A DNA stretch of 64,000 nt from Pseudoduganella lutea (lineage in GTDB: Bacteria; Pseudomonadota; Gammaproteobacteria; Burkholderiales; Burkholderiaceae_D): positions 1,860,001 to 1,924,000 of the forward strand of contig NZ_CP035913.1 of the NCBI RefSeq assembly GCF_004209755.1, given 5' to 3'. Below, piece by piece: positions 1 through 12,620 of the stretch. The first letter of the stretch is position 1, and every line of letters starts with the position of its first letter. The notes beneath the pieces were generated by a model. That model ran no database searches and was not told the origin of the DNA. It saw only the letters and a program-made list of their open reading frames with translations. The translations under genes and the position numbers were made by a program.

Positions 1-816
1 ATACGGCGGATAGCGGTTGGCGATGGCCACCACCTCAGGAATGATCCGCGCGGCCACCTGCATGGCATCGCGCCGCAGGTGCATCGGCGTGGGGCCCGCA
101 TGCGCTTCCATGCCCGTCACCGTGCAGTCGTACCACGACAGGCCCATCACGGCGGGCACCACGCCGATCACCTTGTCCGCGTCCTCGAGCACGGGGCCCT
201 GCTCGATGTGCGTCTCGAAATAGGCGCCGATCGGGTGCTCGCCCGGCACCTGGTCGCCCTTGTAGCCGATGCGTTCCAGCTCCTCGCCGACCGTCTTGCC
301 GTCGGTGTCCTTTGCCGCGTACGCGGTTTCCAAGGTGAAGGCGCCGCAGAAGACACCGGACCCCATCATCACGGGCACGAAACGCGAACCTTCCTCATTG
401 GTCCAGAAAGCCACCTCGATCGGCGCTTCCGTGCGGATGCCATGATCGTTCAGCGTGCGCACCACCTCCAGCCCGGCCAGCACGCCGTAATTACCGTCGA
501 ACTTGCCGCCGGTGGGTTGCGTGTCGATGTGGCTGCCCGTCATCACGGGCGGCAGCGAATCGTTCGTCCCGGCGCGGCGCATGAACACGTTGCCGATCTG
601 GTCGACGGTGACCGTCATGCCGGCCGCCTTGCCCCAGCCCACGACGAGGTCGCGGCCCTGCCGGTCCAGGTCCGTCAGCGCCAGGCGCTTCACGCCGCCC
701 TTTTCGGTGGCGCCGATCCGCGCCAGCTCCATCAATGCATCCCACAGCCGCTGGCCATCCACCCGCAGCGCCTCCGGATCCACGCCAGTCTTTACTGCCT
801 CGGTCATGTCGTTCAT
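1..816 (-). CDS. Zn-dependent N-carbamoyl-amino acid hydrolase (beta-ureidopropionase type), 3' end cut by window edge
   Basis: The first 272 codons of an M20-type amidohydrolase; the C-terminus lies beyond position 1. The metal-site pattern of the HyuC/AmaB/beta-ureidopropionase family is visible: GSHIDTQ (His about 96), KFDG (Asp 107), NEEGSRF (Glu 141/142) and ETHIEQGP (His 203). By family and position it should hydrolyse N-carbamoyl-beta-alanine (or the beta-aminoisobutyrate analogue) to the beta-amino acid, CO2 and ammonia, the last step of reductive pyrimidine breakdown. The ATG at 816 has AAAGGA about 8 nt upstream. It lies 11 nt downstream of the dihydropyrimidinase stop on the same strand, so it is the promoter-distal gene of that run. 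Substrate choice between carbamoyl-beta-alanine and other N-carbamoyl amino acids cannot be read from sequence. Confidence 0.9.
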   Translation of the reverse strand, partial: MNDMTEAVKTGVDPEALRVDGQRLWDALMELARIGATEKGGVKRLALTDLDRQGRDLVVGWGKAAGMTVTVDQIGNVFMRRAGTNDSLPPVMTGSHIDTQPTGGKFDGNYGVLAGLEVVRTLNDHGIRTEAPIEVAFWTNEEGSRFVPVMMGSGVFCGAFTLETAYAAKDTDGKTVGEELERIGYKGDQVPGEHPIGAYFETHIEQGPVLEDADKVIGVVPAVMGLSWYDCTVTGMEAHAGPTPMHLRRDAMQVAARIIPEVVAIANRYPPY

Positions 817-827
817 TTGCTGTCCTT

Positions 828-3712
<2,885 letters not shown>

Positions 3713-3756
3713 TGGGCTCTCTCCTCGGTTTTTTTTCCTGGATGGTGCACCTGCAT

Positions 3757-3871
3757 GGTGTCAGACACCTTTTCGGAGCCTTACCCGAAAAGGTGTCTGA
3801 CACCGGTTTTCGCATGATGTTGCCGATTTCCTGAGCGAAAAACCGGTGTCCGACACCGGTTTTCGCATGAG
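3757..3871. repeat. GGTGTCnGACACC palindromes, copy cluster 1 (preA to permease gap)
   Basis: A perfect 20-bp inverted repeat (3757-3776 with 3785-3804, 8-nt loop) is built on GGTGTCAGACACC followed by TTTTCGG. A third palindrome, CCGGTGTCCGACACCGG, lies around 3844-3860. The segment ACCGGTTTTCGCATGA occurs twice (3802-3817, 3856-3871). The same motif recurs at 9542, 20807 and 50917. Between co-directional genes it could act as an attenuator or mRNA stabiliser, or be a REP-like mobile element. Confidence 0.8.
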
Positions 3872-3877
3872 GCTACC

Positions 3878-5179
3878 TCACGCAGCGGTCGGCACCTGCT
3901 CCGCCCGCGGATTGCGCGGATCCTGCGTCCAGTTCATGTAGGCCTTGCCGGTCTGCTGCGGCACCATCGTGATGCAGCCCTGCACGGGGCACGTGATCTC
4001 GCACAGGTTGCAACCCACGCATTCGCTGTCGATGACTTCATACGTGCGCTTGCCCGTCGCCTCGTCCACCAGCCGGGCCACGGCCTGGTGCGACGTATCC
4101 TCGCACGCCACGTGGCACTTTCCGCAACCGATGCAGTCGGCCTGGCTGATGTGCGCGATCGTCTTGAAGTTCATGTCGAGGTATTTCCAGTCGGTGGTGT
4201 TCGGCACCGCGCGGCCCCGGAACTCCTCGATGGTGCGGTAGCCCTTGGCGTCCATCCAGCGCGACAGGCCATCCTTCATTTCCTCGACGATGCGGAAACC
4301 GTGCAGCATCGCCGCCGTGCACACCTGCACGCAACCGGATCCCAGCGCGATGAACTCGGCGGCGTCGCGCCAGTTGTTGATGCCGCCGATGCCGGAGATC
4401 GGCAGGCCGCGCGTTTCCGGATCGCGCGCGATCTCGGCCACCATGTTCAGCGCGATCGGCTTCACGGCGGTGCCGCAGTACCCGCCGTGCGTGCTCGCGC
4501 CGCCGACCGTGGGCAGCGCCACCATCCGGTCCAGGTCGATCGACGTGATCGAGTTGATCGTGTTGATCAGCGAGACCGCGTCGGCGCCGCCGGCCTTCGC
4601 CGCGCGTGCCGGGTGGCGGATGTCGGTGATGTTCGGCGTGAGCTTGACGATCACCGGCAGCCTGCTGTGCTTCTTGCACCAGGCGGTGACCATGCCCACG
4701 TATTCCGGCACCTGGCCGACGGCCGCGCCCATGCCCCGCTCCGGCATGCCGTGCGGGCAGCCGAAATTGAGCTCGATGCCGTCCGCGCCCGTCGCTTCGA
4801 CCTTCGGCAGGATGTCGGCCCAGTAGTGCTCCTCGCAGGGCAGCATCAGCGACACGACGATCGCCCGGTCCGGCCACGCTTCCTTGACGGCGGTGATCTC
4901 GCGCAGGTTGATGTCCAGCGAGCGGTCGGTGATCAGCTCGATGTTGTTGAAGCCGATGACTTCTCGGTTCTTGCCATAGATGGCCGAGTAGCGCGACGAC
5001 ACGTTGACGGCCGGCGGGTCCTCGCCCAGCGTTTTCCACACCACGCCGCCCCACCCCGCCTCGAAGGCGCGGATGACGTTGTAGGCCTTGTCGGTGGGCG
5101 GTGCCGAGGCCAGCCAGAACGGGTTCGGCGACTTGATGCCGCAGAAGTCGATGGCCAGGTTGCTGTATTCGTGGCTCAT
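3878..5179 (-). CDS. preA: NAD-dependent dihydropyrimidine dehydrogenase subunit PreA
   Basis: A 433-residue catalytic subunit that reduces uracil/thymine to the 5,6-dihydro forms together with PreT. The N-terminal two thirds is a dihydroorotate-dehydrogenase-like FMN barrel (FWLASAPPT, ELNFGCPHGMPERG with the active-site Cys). The C-terminus carries two 4Fe-4S motifs, CIGCGKCHVAC near residues 349-359 and CVGCNLCEITC near 387-397. The start was placed at 5179 (MSHEYSN). A longer frame to 5554 exists but runs over preT. The PreT stop TAA shares one base with this ATG (TAATG), so the two subunits are translationally coupled. Confidence 0.96.
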   Translation of the reverse strand: MSHEYSNLAIDFCGIKSPNPFWLASAPPTDKAYNVIRAFEAGWGGVVWKTLGEDPPAVNVSSRYSAIYGKNREVIGFNNIELITDRSLDINLREITAVKEAWPDRAIVVSLMLPCEEHYWADILPKVEATGADGIELNFGCPHGMPERGMGAAVGQVPEYVGMVTAWCKKHSRLPVIVKLTPNITDIRHPARAAKAGGADAVSLINTINSITSIDLDRMVALPTVGGASTHGGYCGTAVKPIALNMVAEIARDPETRGLPISGIGGINNWRDAAEFIALGSGCVQVCTAAMLHGFRIVEEMKDGLSRWMDAKGYRTIEEFRGRAVPNTTDWKYLDMNFKTIAHISQADCIGCGKCHVACEDTSHQAVARLVDEATGKRTYEVIDSECVGCNLCEITCPVQGCITMVPQQTGKAYMNWTQDPRNPRAEQVPTAA

Positions 5180-6546
5180 TATGCTGCCTCCAGGGTCGAT
5201 TGAAGTTCGGCGTGGATCGCCATGGCCGCCAGCTTGCCGTGCTGGACCGCCTGCACGGTCAGGTCCTGCCCCGGTGCCACGCAGTCGCCGCCGGCATAGA
5301 TCCCCGGCAGCACGGTGCGGAAGTGTTCGTCGACGTGGATGCGGTCGCCGTCGCGCTTGAGCAGCGTGGCCAGCGGATCGGCCAGCGCGGCATCGTCCAT
5401 CGTCTGGCCGATCGCCTTGAACACGGCATCGGCGGCGATCTCGAACGTTTCGCCGGTGCCCACGAGGCGGTTGCCTTCCATGCGCGTCTTCTCGAAGCGC
5501 ATGCCCTGCACGCGGCCCGCCGCGTCGAGCAGCACCTGCCGCGGCTGGGCCCATGTGCGCATGCGCACCTGGTTGGCCTTGGCGATCTCCTGTTCATGGT
5601 GCGTGGCGCTCATCGCCTCGAAGCCGCGGCGGTACACCAGCGTCACCTCCTCGGCGCCCAGCCGCTGGATCTGCACGGCCATGTCGATCGCGGTATTGCC
5701 CGCGCCGATCACGATCACGCGCTTCGGCACCGGCAAGGCGGCAAGGTCGTCGGCCTGGCGCAGCTCGGCGATGTAGTCGACCGCGGCCAGCAAGCCCGGC
5801 GCATCCTCGCCCGTCAGGCCCAGCTGGCGGCTCGCACCCAGGCCCAGGCCGAGGAACACGGCATCGTAGTTCGCATGCAGGTCCTTCAGGTGCAGGTTAT
5901 CGCCCAGCTTCTGGCCGAGGCGGATCTCGATGCCGCCGATGCCCATCAGGAAGTCGACTTCACGCTGGGCGAAATCGTTGGTGAGCTTGTACTTCGCGAT
6001 CCCGTACTCGTTCAGGCCACCGGCCTTTTCCTGGGCCTCGAACACGACGACGTCGTTGCCCAGCATGGCCAGGCGGTGGGCGCACGACAGGCCCGCGGGG
6101 CCGGCGCCGACAACGGCGATCTTGCGGCCCGTGCCTTTCGCGCGCTGGAACGGGTGTTCCGTGAAGCTCATGTTGTCGGTGGCGTAGCGCTGCAGCAGCG
6201 CGATCTTCACCGGCTGGCCTTCGGCGTCATGGTTGCGCACGCAGGCGTCCTCGCACAGGATCTCCGTGGGGCAGACGCGCGCGCAGCTGCCGCCGAAGAT
6301 GTTCTGCTTCAGGATGCCGAGCGCGGCGCCGTCGACGTTGCGGTCATGGATGTTGCGGATGAAGCTCGCCACGTCGATGTCCGACGGGCAGATGCGCGTG
6401 CACGGCGCGTCGTAGCAGTACAGGCAGCGGGCCGCTTCGATCGCCGCCTGGCGGGCGTTGAGTGGTGGCGCGAGGTCGGTGAAGTGGGTGGCCAGCTCGC
6501 TGTTCGTCGAGCTGGGGTGGGGAATGTAGTTGAGTGAGTCGAGCAT
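5179..6546 (-). CDS. preT: NAD-dependent dihydropyrimidine dehydrogenase subunit PreT
   Basis: A 455-residue flavoprotein/iron-sulfur electron-transfer subunit. It starts with a glutamate-synthase-beta-like FeS region (CLYCYDAPCTRICP near 41-54, then CARVCPTEILCEDACV), followed by an FAD Rossmann motif (GAGPAGLSCA) and a second NAD(P)H motif (GAGNTAIDMA). Known role: it passes electrons from NADH to PreA. It is the first gene of a preT-preA run read leftwards. The upstream 218-nt gap holds repeat elements rather than an obvious strong promoter. Confidence 0.96.
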   Translation of the reverse strand: MLDSLNYIPHPSSTNSELATHFTDLAPPLNARQAAIEAARCLYCYDAPCTRICPSDIDVASFIRNIHDRNVDGAALGILKQNIFGGSCARVCPTEILCEDACVRNHDAEGQPVKIALLQRYATDNMSFTEHPFQRAKGTGRKIAVVGAGPAGLSCAHRLAMLGNDVVVFEAQEKAGGLNEYGIAKYKLTNDFAQREVDFLMGIGGIEIRLGQKLGDNLHLKDLHANYDAVFLGLGLGASRQLGLTGEDAPGLLAAVDYIAELRQADDLAALPVPKRVIVIGAGNTAIDMAVQIQRLGAEEVTLVYRRGFEAMSATHHEQEIAKANQVRMRTWAQPRQVLLDAAGRVQGMRFEKTRMEGNRLVGTGETFEIAADAVFKAIGQTMDDAALADPLATLLKRDGDRIHVDEHFRTVLPGIYAGGDCVAPGQDLTVQAVQHGKLAAMAIHAELQSTLEAA

Positions 6547-6632
6547 GGTTCTGGTTCCTGGCTGAATGGCTGAAAAACCTCGTTGCGTACTAGGGCGAAC
6601 TTTTCAACTGCGCAAAGCGGGGTCAGGGAGGA

Positions 6633-6735
6633 ATGGCGGCATGCATGCCGCCATCGCTACGCAGGCAAGGAGCAGTGCTCCTTGAAACCCCTGCTTTGCC
6701 CCGCTGGGTCTGACCCCAGGTTCTGCCTGGGGTTC
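6633..6735. repeat. Two-hairpin element copy 1, plus GGGTCTGACCCC palindromes
   Basis: A perfect 22-nt palindrome centred on GGCATGCATGCC (6633-6654) is followed after 11 nt by an interrupted palindrome, CAAGGAGCA-G-TGCTCCTTG (6666-6684), then AAACCCCTGC. Further right are GGGTCTGACCCC and a CCCCAGG/CCTGGGG hairpin. The same two-hairpin architecture with different stem bases recurs at 37327 and, inverted, at 38863. It occupies most of the mmsA-preT gap; no gene is visible in 6547-6764. Confidence 0.75.
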
Positions 6736-6764
6736 TTGCAAGGGCCGACGTGTACTCGCTTCGC

Positions 6765-8267
6765 TTACTTCATCTGTGGGAATGCAAATTCCGCGCCAGC
6801 CGTGGCCGTGTTGGGCCACCGCTGCATCACGGCCTTGTGCCGCGTGTAGAACCGCACGCCTTCCGGGCCATACGCATGGTGGTCGCCGAACATGCTGCGC
6901 TTCCAGCCGCCGAAACTGTTGAATGCCATCGGCACCGGCAGCGGCACATTCACGCCCACCATGCCCACCTGGATCTGGCGCACGAATTCGCGGGCCACGC
7001 CGCCATCGCGCGTGAACACGGCCACGCCGTTGCCGTATTCATTGCGGTTGATGAGGTCCACGGCGCTGCCCACGTCCGGCAAGCGCATCACGCACAGCAC
7101 GGGGCCGAAGATTTCCTCCTTGTAGATCGTCATGTCCGGCGTGACGTGGTCGAACAGCGTGCCGCCGACAAAGAAGCCGTTCGGCCGTTCCGCCACCCGG
7201 TAGTTGCGGCCATCGACGACGAGCTTCGCGCCCTGTTCTACGCCTTCGCCGATCAGGCGCTCGATGCGCTGCTTGGCGGCGAGTGTGACGACGGGCCCCA
7301 TTTCGGCATCGTGCGCCGCACCGTCGCGTACTTTCAGTGCGGCCGTGCGCCGTTCCAGTGCGCTCACCAGCGCGTCGCCCGCATCGCCGATCGCCACGAC
7401 CACGGAGATCGCCATGCAGCGCTCGCCGGCCGAACCATATGCCGCGCCCATCAGCGCGTCGACGGCCATGTCCATGTCGGCATCGGGCATCACCACCATG
7501 TGGTTCTTCGCGCCGCCCAGTGCCTGCACGCGCTTGCCGCTCGCGCTGCCTTTCGCGTAGATGTACTCGGCGATCGGCGTGGAGCCGACGAAGCTGATCG
7601 CCTGCACGTGCGGGTGCTCCAGCAGCGCATCGACGACGAGCTTGTCGCCCTGCACGACATTGAACACGCCGTCCGGCAGGCCCGCCTTCTTCAGCAGCTC
7701 CGCATGCAGCAGCGATGGCGAGGGATCGCGCTCGGAAGGCTTGAGGATGAAGGTGTTGCCGCAGGCGAGGGCCACCGGGAACATCCACATCGGCACCATC
7801 ACGGGGAAGTTGAACGGCGTGATGCCGGCCACGACGCCGAGCGGCTGGCGCATCGACCAGGCGTCGATGCCGCGCGAAATCTGGTCCGTGAATTCGCCCT
7901 TCAGCAGTTGTGGAATGCCGAGCGCGAACTCGACGACCTCGATGCCGCGCGCCACCTCGCCACGCGCATCGGCCAGCGTCTTGCCGTGTTCGCGCGTCAG
8001 CATCGCCGCGAATTCCTCGGTGTGCTGCTGGCACAGCTGCAGGTATTTCGCCAGCACGCGGGCGCGGGCCAGCGGTGGCGTGTCGGCCCACGCGGGAAAC
8101 GCGGCGTGCGCGGCCTGCACGGCGGCGTCCACTTCGTCCGGCGTGCCGAGCGCCACGCGGGCAACCGGTTCGCCGAGCGCGGGATTGAAGACGTCGGCGT
8201 AGCGGCCGCTGCGCGTGTCCGCCTTCGCGCCGTTGATGTAATGGGTGATGGTGTCGATGTCGCTCAT
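6765..8267 (-). CDS. mmsA: CoA-acylating (methyl)malonate-semialdehyde dehydrogenase
   Basis: A 500-residue aldehyde dehydrogenase of the MmsA/IolA type, with catalytic Cys 284 in [11 protein letters not shown]. It converts malonate semialdehyde (from beta-alanine) or methylmalonate semialdehyde (from beta-aminoisobutyrate) to acetyl-CoA or propionyl-CoA with NAD and CoA. Located between preTA and the aminotransferase, it closes the carbon route of pyrimidine breakdown. The first ATG at 8267 gives the normal family length. It could also serve valine or inositol catabolism, but no genes of those routes are nearby. Confidence 0.93.
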   Translation of the reverse strand: MSDIDTITHYINGAKADTRSGRYADVFNPALGEPVARVALGTPDEVDAAVQAAHAAFPAWADTPPLARARVLAKYLQLCQQHTEEFAAMLTREHGKTLADARGEVARGIEVVEFALGIPQLLKGEFTDQISRGIDAWSMRQPLGVVAGITPFNFPVMVPMWMFPVALACGNTFILKPSERDPSPSLLHAELLKKAGLPDGVFNVVQGDKLVVDALLEHPHVQAISFVGSTPIAEYIYAKGSASGKRVQALGGAKNHMVVMPDADMDMAVDALMGAAYGSAGERCMAISVVVAIGDAGDALVSALERRTAALKVRDGAAHDAEMGPVVTLAAKQRIERLIGEGVEQGAKLVVDGRNYRVAERPNGFFVGGTLFDHVTPDMTIYKEEIFGPVLCVMRLPDVGSAVDLINRNEYGNGVAVFTRDGGVAREFVRQIQVGMVGVNVPLPVPMAFNSFGGWKRSMFGDHHAYGPEGVRFYTRHKAVMQRWPNTATAGAEFAFPQMK

Positions 8268-8342
8268 CTTGTTCTCGCTTGGTCTCGTTCAGGTTATGGG
8301 GATGCAGGACAGGAGCGTGGGGGCAATACAAGAGCCCGGGAT

Positions 8343-9458
8343 TCAGGACAGAAAACTGTCGGCCGGCACGTAGTCGTAGCCCAGGTCGCGGGCTACGGCT
8401 TCGTACGTGACCTGGCCCTGGCAGACGTTCAGGCCGTTCTTCAGGTGCGGATTGGCTTGCAGGGCCTTTCGCCAGCCCTTGTCCGCCAGCGCCAGCGCAT
8501 GCGTGATGGTGGCGTTGTTCAAGGCGAACGTGGACGTGCGCGCGACGGCGCCCGGCATGTTCGCCACGCAGTAATGCACCACGCCGTCGACGATGAACGT
8601 GGGTTGTTCGTGCGTAGTCGCGCGCGACGTTTCAAAACAGCCGCCCTGGTCGATCGCCACGTCGACGATGACGGCGCCCTGCTTCATGCTCGCGACCATC
8701 TGGCGCGTGACGAGCTTGGGCGCCGCGGCGCCGGGCACCAGCACGCCGCCGATCACCAGGTCGGCGCCCAGCACGGCTTCCTCGATCGTATGCGCGTTGG
8801 AGTACATGGTCTGCACGCGGTTGCCGAAGACGAGGTCGATCTGGCGCAGCCGGTCGACGCTCTTGTCCAGCACCGTCACGCGCGCGCCCATGCCCACGGC
8901 GATCTGCAGCGCATTGGTGCCGACCACGCCGGCGCCGATGATCGCCACGTGGCCGGGCGCCACGCCGGGCACGCCGCCCAGCAGCAGCCCCATGCCGCCC
9001 TTGGATTTTTCCAGGTGCGCGGCACCCGCCTGCACGGCCATGCGCCCCGCCACTTCGCTCATCGGCGCCAGCAGCGGCAGGCCGCCGTTCGGGCCCGTGA
9101 TGGTTTCGTAGGCGATGCAGACGGCCTTCGATGCGACCAGCGCTTTTGTTTGCGCCGGGTCGGGGGCGAGATGCAGGTAGGTGTAGAGGATCTGGCCTTC
9201 GCGCAGCATCGCGCATTCCTGCGGCTGCGGTTCCTTGACCTTGACGATCATGTCGGCGCGTTCGAAGATTTCCTGCGCGGTGGCGGCGATCGTGGCGCCG
9301 GACGCTTCGTACATCGCATCCGTGAGGCCGATCGCTGCGCCGGCATTGCGTTCGACGAGCACGGGGTGGCCGCGCAGCGTCAGTTCCTTCACGCTGGCCG
9401 GGGTGAGGCCCACGCGGGATTCCTGGTTCTTGATTTCCTTGGGTACGCCTACGAGCAT
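8343..9458 (-). CDS. ald: Alanine dehydrogenase
   Basis: A 371-residue NAD-dependent L-alanine dehydrogenase of standard length. It begins [23 protein letters not shown], has a Rossmann motif in [12 protein letters not shown] (about residues 170-180) and the substrate-binding Lys in [15 protein letters not shown] context. It reversibly converts L-alanine to pyruvate and ammonia. Beside an aminotransferase that normally uses pyruvate as amino acceptor, the likely job is to regenerate pyruvate and release the amino nitrogen of beta-alanine (inference). It lies 75 nt upstream of mmsA on the same strand. Confidence 0.95.
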   Translation of the reverse strand: MLVGVPKEIKNQESRVGLTPASVKELTLRGHPVLVERNAGAAIGLTDAMYEASGATIAATAQEIFERADMIVKVKEPQPQECAMLREGQILYTYLHLAPDPAQTKALVASKAVCIAYETITGPNGGLPLLAPMSEVAGRMAVQAGAAHLEKSKGGMGLLLGGVPGVAPGHVAIIGAGVVGTNALQIAVGMGARVTVLDKSVDRLRQIDLVFGNRVQTMYSNAHTIEEAVLGADLVIGGVLVPGAAAPKLVTRQMVASMKQGAVIVDVAIDQGGCFETSRATTHEQPTFIVDGVVHYCVANMPGAVARTSTFALNNATITHALALADKGWRKALQANPHLKNGLNVCQGQVTYEAVARDLGYDYVPADSFLS

Positions 9459-9541
9459 GGTATGTCTCCTTTTAGGCTTTTTGGGGTGGTGTTTGATGCG
9501 CGGTGCGTGGTGTCGGATGCTTTGGCTGTTGGCACCTGAGA

Positions 9542-9590
9542 ACCGGTGTCTGACACCATTTTCCGGAGGAAAATGGTGTCAGACACCGGT
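9542..9590. repeat. GGTGTCnGACACC perfect hairpin, copy 2
   Basis: A perfect 23-bp inverted repeat (9542-9564 with 9568-9590) with a 3-nt loop. It starts ACCGGTGTCTGACACC and continues into ATTTTCC. It lies in the gap between the aminotransferase and ald, two co-directional genes. It has the shape of an RNA hairpin but no adjacent T tract. Confidence 0.8.
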
Positions 9591-9649
9591 GTTCCGCGGC
9601 CAACAACTATCGCTTGTGGCGATTGGTGCGCACACTAAGAACTTCTACT

Positions 9650-10969
9650 TCAATCCAGCTCTTTCAAGATTTTCGCCAGCTTCCCGAACAGCTCATCGAT
9701 ATGCTGCTTCTCGAACACCAGCGGCGGCGACAGCGCGATGATGTCGCCGGTGACGCGAATGAGCACGCCGTCGGCGAAGGCCTTCTTGAAGGCGGTATAG
9801 CCGCGCACGCCGGGCTTGCCGGGGATCGGCGCCAGCTCGATGCCGGCGATCAGCCCGATGCAGCGCAGGTCGATCACGTTCGGCAAGTCCCGCAGCGAGA
9901 ACACGGCGTCGGCCCAGTAGTCCTGCAAACCTTTCGCATGCTCGATGACCTGCTGTTCCTCGAACACTTCCAGCGTGGCGAGCGACGCGGCGCAGGCCAG
10001 CGGATGGCCCGAGTACGTGTAGCCGTGGAACAGTTCGATGCCGGCCGGCGAATCCATGAACGCATCGTGCACGAAGCTCTTCGTGAACACGGCGCCCATC
10101 GGCACGGTGCCGTTGGTGAGGCCCTTCGCCGTGGTCATCATGTCCGGCTCGACGTCGAAGTAGTCGGCCGCGAACGGCGTCGTCATGCGGCCGAAGCCGG
10201 TGATGACTTCATCGAAGATCAAGAGGATGCCGTGCTTCGTGCACAGCTCGCGCAGCCGCTTCAGGTAACCCTTCGGCGGGATCAGCACGCCGGTGGAACC
10301 GGCCACGGGTTCCACGATGACAGCGGCGATCGTGGACGCGTCGTGCAGCGCGACGATGCGCTCCAGTTCATCGGCCAGGTGCGCGCCATGTTCCGGTTCG
10401 CCGCGTGTAAAGGCATTCTTTTCCAGGTTGTGCGTATGCGGCAGGTGGTCGACGCCGGGCAGCAGCGTGGCATAGGGCTTGCGGTTCGCGGCAATGCCGC
10501 CGACCGAGATGCCGCCGAAGCCCACGCCATGATAGGCCCGCTCGCGGCCGATGAAGCGCGTGCGCGATGCTTCGCCGCGTGCCTTGTGGTAGGCCAGCGC
10601 CATCTTCAAGGCCGTGTCCACCGCTTCCGAGCCGGAGTTCGTGTAGAACACATGGCCGAACTTGTGGTTCGTGTAGGCCATCAGCTTCTCGGCCAGTTCG
10701 AACGCGGTCGGGTGGCCCATCTGGAACGTGGGTGCGAAGTCCAGCGTGCCCACCATCTCGCGCACGGCCGCCACGATCCTCGGCTGCGCATGGCCGCACG
10801 GCACGCACCACAGGCCCGCGGTGCCGTCGAGCACCTGGTTGCCGTCGACGTCGCGGTAATGCACGCCGGACGCCGACACCAGCAGGCGCGGGCTGGCCTT
10901 GAAGTCGCGGTTGTTCGTGAAAGGCATCCAGAAAGCGGACATGGAATGCAGCTGCTCGGGTTTGTTCAT
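9650..10969 (-). CDS. Class III aminotransferase, probable beta-alanine:pyruvate transaminase
   Basis: A 439-residue PLP enzyme of the omega-amino acid:pyruvate aminotransferase family. Visible are the PLP contact Asp 253 (IFDEVITGFGR), the Schiff-base Lys 282 (TTAKGLTNG), the glycine-rich phosphate loop TNSGSEAVDTALK, and the LWCVPCGHAQP stretch seen in this subfamily. The expected reaction is beta-alanine plus pyruvate to malonate semialdehyde plus L-alanine. The start at 10969 has AAGGAGAT upstream. The open frame continues to 12697 but that part lies antisense to the next gene. It is transcribed divergently from the MocR-type regulator, its likely controller. Confidence 0.9.
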   Translation of the reverse strand: MNKPEQLHSMSAFWMPFTNNRDFKASPRLLVSASGVHYRDVDGNQVLDGTAGLWCVPCGHAQPRIVAAVREMVGTLDFAPTFQMGHPTAFELAEKLMAYTNHKFGHVFYTNSGSEAVDTALKMALAYHKARGEASRTRFIGRERAYHGVGFGGISVGGIAANRKPYATLLPGVDHLPHTHNLEKNAFTRGEPEHGAHLADELERIVALHDASTIAAVIVEPVAGSTGVLIPPKGYLKRLRELCTKHGILLIFDEVITGFGRMTTPFAADYFDVEPDMMTTAKGLTNGTVPMGAVFTKSFVHDAFMDSPAGIELFHGYTYSGHPLACAASLATLEVFEEQQVIEHAKGLQDYWADAVFSLRDLPNVIDLRCIGLIAGIELAPIPGKPGVRGYTAFKKAFADGVLIRVTGDIIALSPPLVFEKQHIDELFGKLAKILKELD

Positions 10970-11030
10970 GCGATCTCCTTGGGCGGCTTGGCCCGCAAAT
11001 TTCTTTACCAGTTGGCAAAATGATGATGCA

Positions 11031-11058
11031 ATAATAGACACGCCGGTCACTATGTCAC
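11031..11058 (-). promoter_or_regulatory. Candidate promoter/operator between aminotransferase and MocR gene
   Basis: In the 150-nt divergent gap, TATTAT (reverse strand, 11031-11036) can serve as a -10 for the aminotransferase. GTCAC occurs twice at 11046-11050 and 11054-11058 as a direct repeat, the arrangement known for MocR/GabR-type regulators. The assignment is inference from spacing only. Confidence 0.35.
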
Positions 11059-11119
11059 ATATACACAATCGGCAAAGCGTTCCAACCGTACTGGTCTTAA
11101 AAACACTACAGTTCAAACG

Positions 11120-12610
11120 ATGGTACCCAGACGACAATTCGCGGAAGAGGCACCCGGCGCCGTGGCGTGGCCGGCGATCGTCATCGAGCGGGCCAGCAAG
11201 GGCAGCCTGGTGGACAAGATCGTTGCCGTGCTGACGGCCATGATTTCGGGCAAGGCGTTGGGGATCGGCACGAAAATGCCCTCCGTGCGGCAGTTCGCAA
11301 AGTGTAATGGCGTGAGTACCTTCACAGTCGTCGAGGCCTACGACCGGCTGGTCAACCTGGGGCTGCTGTCGTCGCGGCGCGGTTCCGGCTACTACGTGGC
11401 GCGGCACGACATCGCCTCGCAGTTGCCGCCGGCGGCGGTGGCCGGACCGGTCACCGTGGATGCGTTGACGTCCGACCTGTACTCCGGCGTTTCCGATGCG
11501 CTGCCGGTCGGCGCGGGCTGGCTGCCCCCGGAGTGGTATGGCGAGGATACGATCCTGGACGCGGTGCGCCACGCGATGCGCATCCCGGCCAACCGGCTGC
11601 GCGGCTATGGCCATCCGCTCGGGTTCCCGGCACTGCGCCAGCACGTGGCGGCGCAGCTGACGGACGAGCTGTTTCCCGTCGAGGCGGACCAGGTGCTGCT
11701 GACGCATGGCGCCAGCCATGCGTTCGACCTGATCCTGCGCACGCTGACGCGGCCCGGCGACACCGTGTTCGTCGAAGACCCGGGCTACAGCAACCTGCTG
11801 TCGCTGATCCGCCACCACGGCTGCAACGCGGTCGGCATCCCGCGCGGCGAGCATGGCCTCGATCTGGACGCGCTGGCCACCCAGGCGCGCCAGGCGCAGC
11901 CCAAGCTCATGTTCGTCAACACGGTGCTGCAAAACCCCTTGGGCACGTCGCTGTCGCAGGCGCAGGCGCACCGGCTGCTGGCATTGGCCGAGCAGTTCGA
12001 CTTCTGGCTCGTCGAGGACGATATCTACCGCGACCTGGCCGGCAGGGGCGAAGCATCGCTGGCGGCGATGGATGGCCTGCGCCGCGTGATCCGCGTGGGC
12101 AGTTTTTCCAAGACGCTGTCGCCGGTGCTGCGCGTGGGGTCGATCTGCGCGTCCGGCTCGCTGATGCCCGAACTGGTGCGGGTGAAGATGCTGACGGGGC
12201 TGACGACGTCGGAAGTCAACGAGCGCGCCGTCTACCACGCGGTCACGGGTCGCGCCTACCGCAGGATGGTCGACAGGCTCGTGGCGCAGCTCGACGCCGG
12301 CCGCGAACGCACGATCGAGGCGCTGGCGGAAGTGGGCATGGAACCGGTGGCGCGGCCGCGCGGCGGCATGTTCGTTTCCGCCGGCTGGAACGTGGCGCCG
12401 ACGCCGGAACACAATGCCCGCAGCATCGCCGATGCCGCGCTGCGTGCCGGCATCCTGCTGTCGCCGGACGAATTCTTCCTGCTGCGGCCCAGTACCACGA
12501 TCTGGTTCCGATTCAATGTGGCGTATGCGCACGATCCCGTGCTGCGCGCCTTTTTGCACTCCGCACTCAAGCGCCCCATAGTCCAACGTTCCGCATCGAG
12601 CATCCCTTAA
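11120..12610 (+). CDS. MocR/GabR-type PLP-dependent transcriptional regulator
   Basis: A 496-residue fusion of an N-terminal GntR winged helix (roughly residues 25-95; KMPSVRQFAKCNGVSTFTVVEAYDRL is helix-turn-helix) to a class I aminotransferase-like domain (roughly 130-490). The PLP-lysine region is SFSKTLSPVLRVG. Known members sense amino acids or PLP adducts and regulate adjacent amino-acid genes. Here the divergent beta-alanine aminotransferase is the obvious target. No clear ribosome-binding site precedes the ATG. It is followed 10 nt later by the TetR gene, probably in one transcript. Confidence 0.9.
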   Translation: MVPRRQFAEEAPGAVAWPAIVIERASKGSLVDKIVAVLTAMISGKALGIGTKMPSVRQFAKCNGVSTFTVVEAYDRLVNLGLLSSRRGSGYYVARHDIASQLPPAAVAGPVTVDALTSDLYSGVSDALPVGAGWLPPEWYGEDTILDAVRHAMRIPANRLRGYGHPLGFPALRQHVAAQLTDELFPVEADQVLLTHGASHAFDLILRTLTRPGDTVFVEDPGYSNLLSLIRHHGCNAVGIPRGEHGLDLDALATQARQAQPKLMFVNTVLQNPLGTSLSQAQAHRLLALAEQFDFWLVEDDIYRDLAGRGEASLAAMDGLRRVIRVGSFSKTLSPVLRVGSICASGSLMPELVRVKMLTGLTTSEVNERAVYHAVTGRAYRRMVDRLVAQLDAGRERTIEALAEVGMEPVARPRGGMFVSAGWNVAPTPEHNARSIADAALRAGILLSPDEFFLLRPSTTIWFRFNVAYAHDPVLRAFLHSALKRPIVQRSASSIP

Positions 12611-12620
12611 GGAGACCGCC

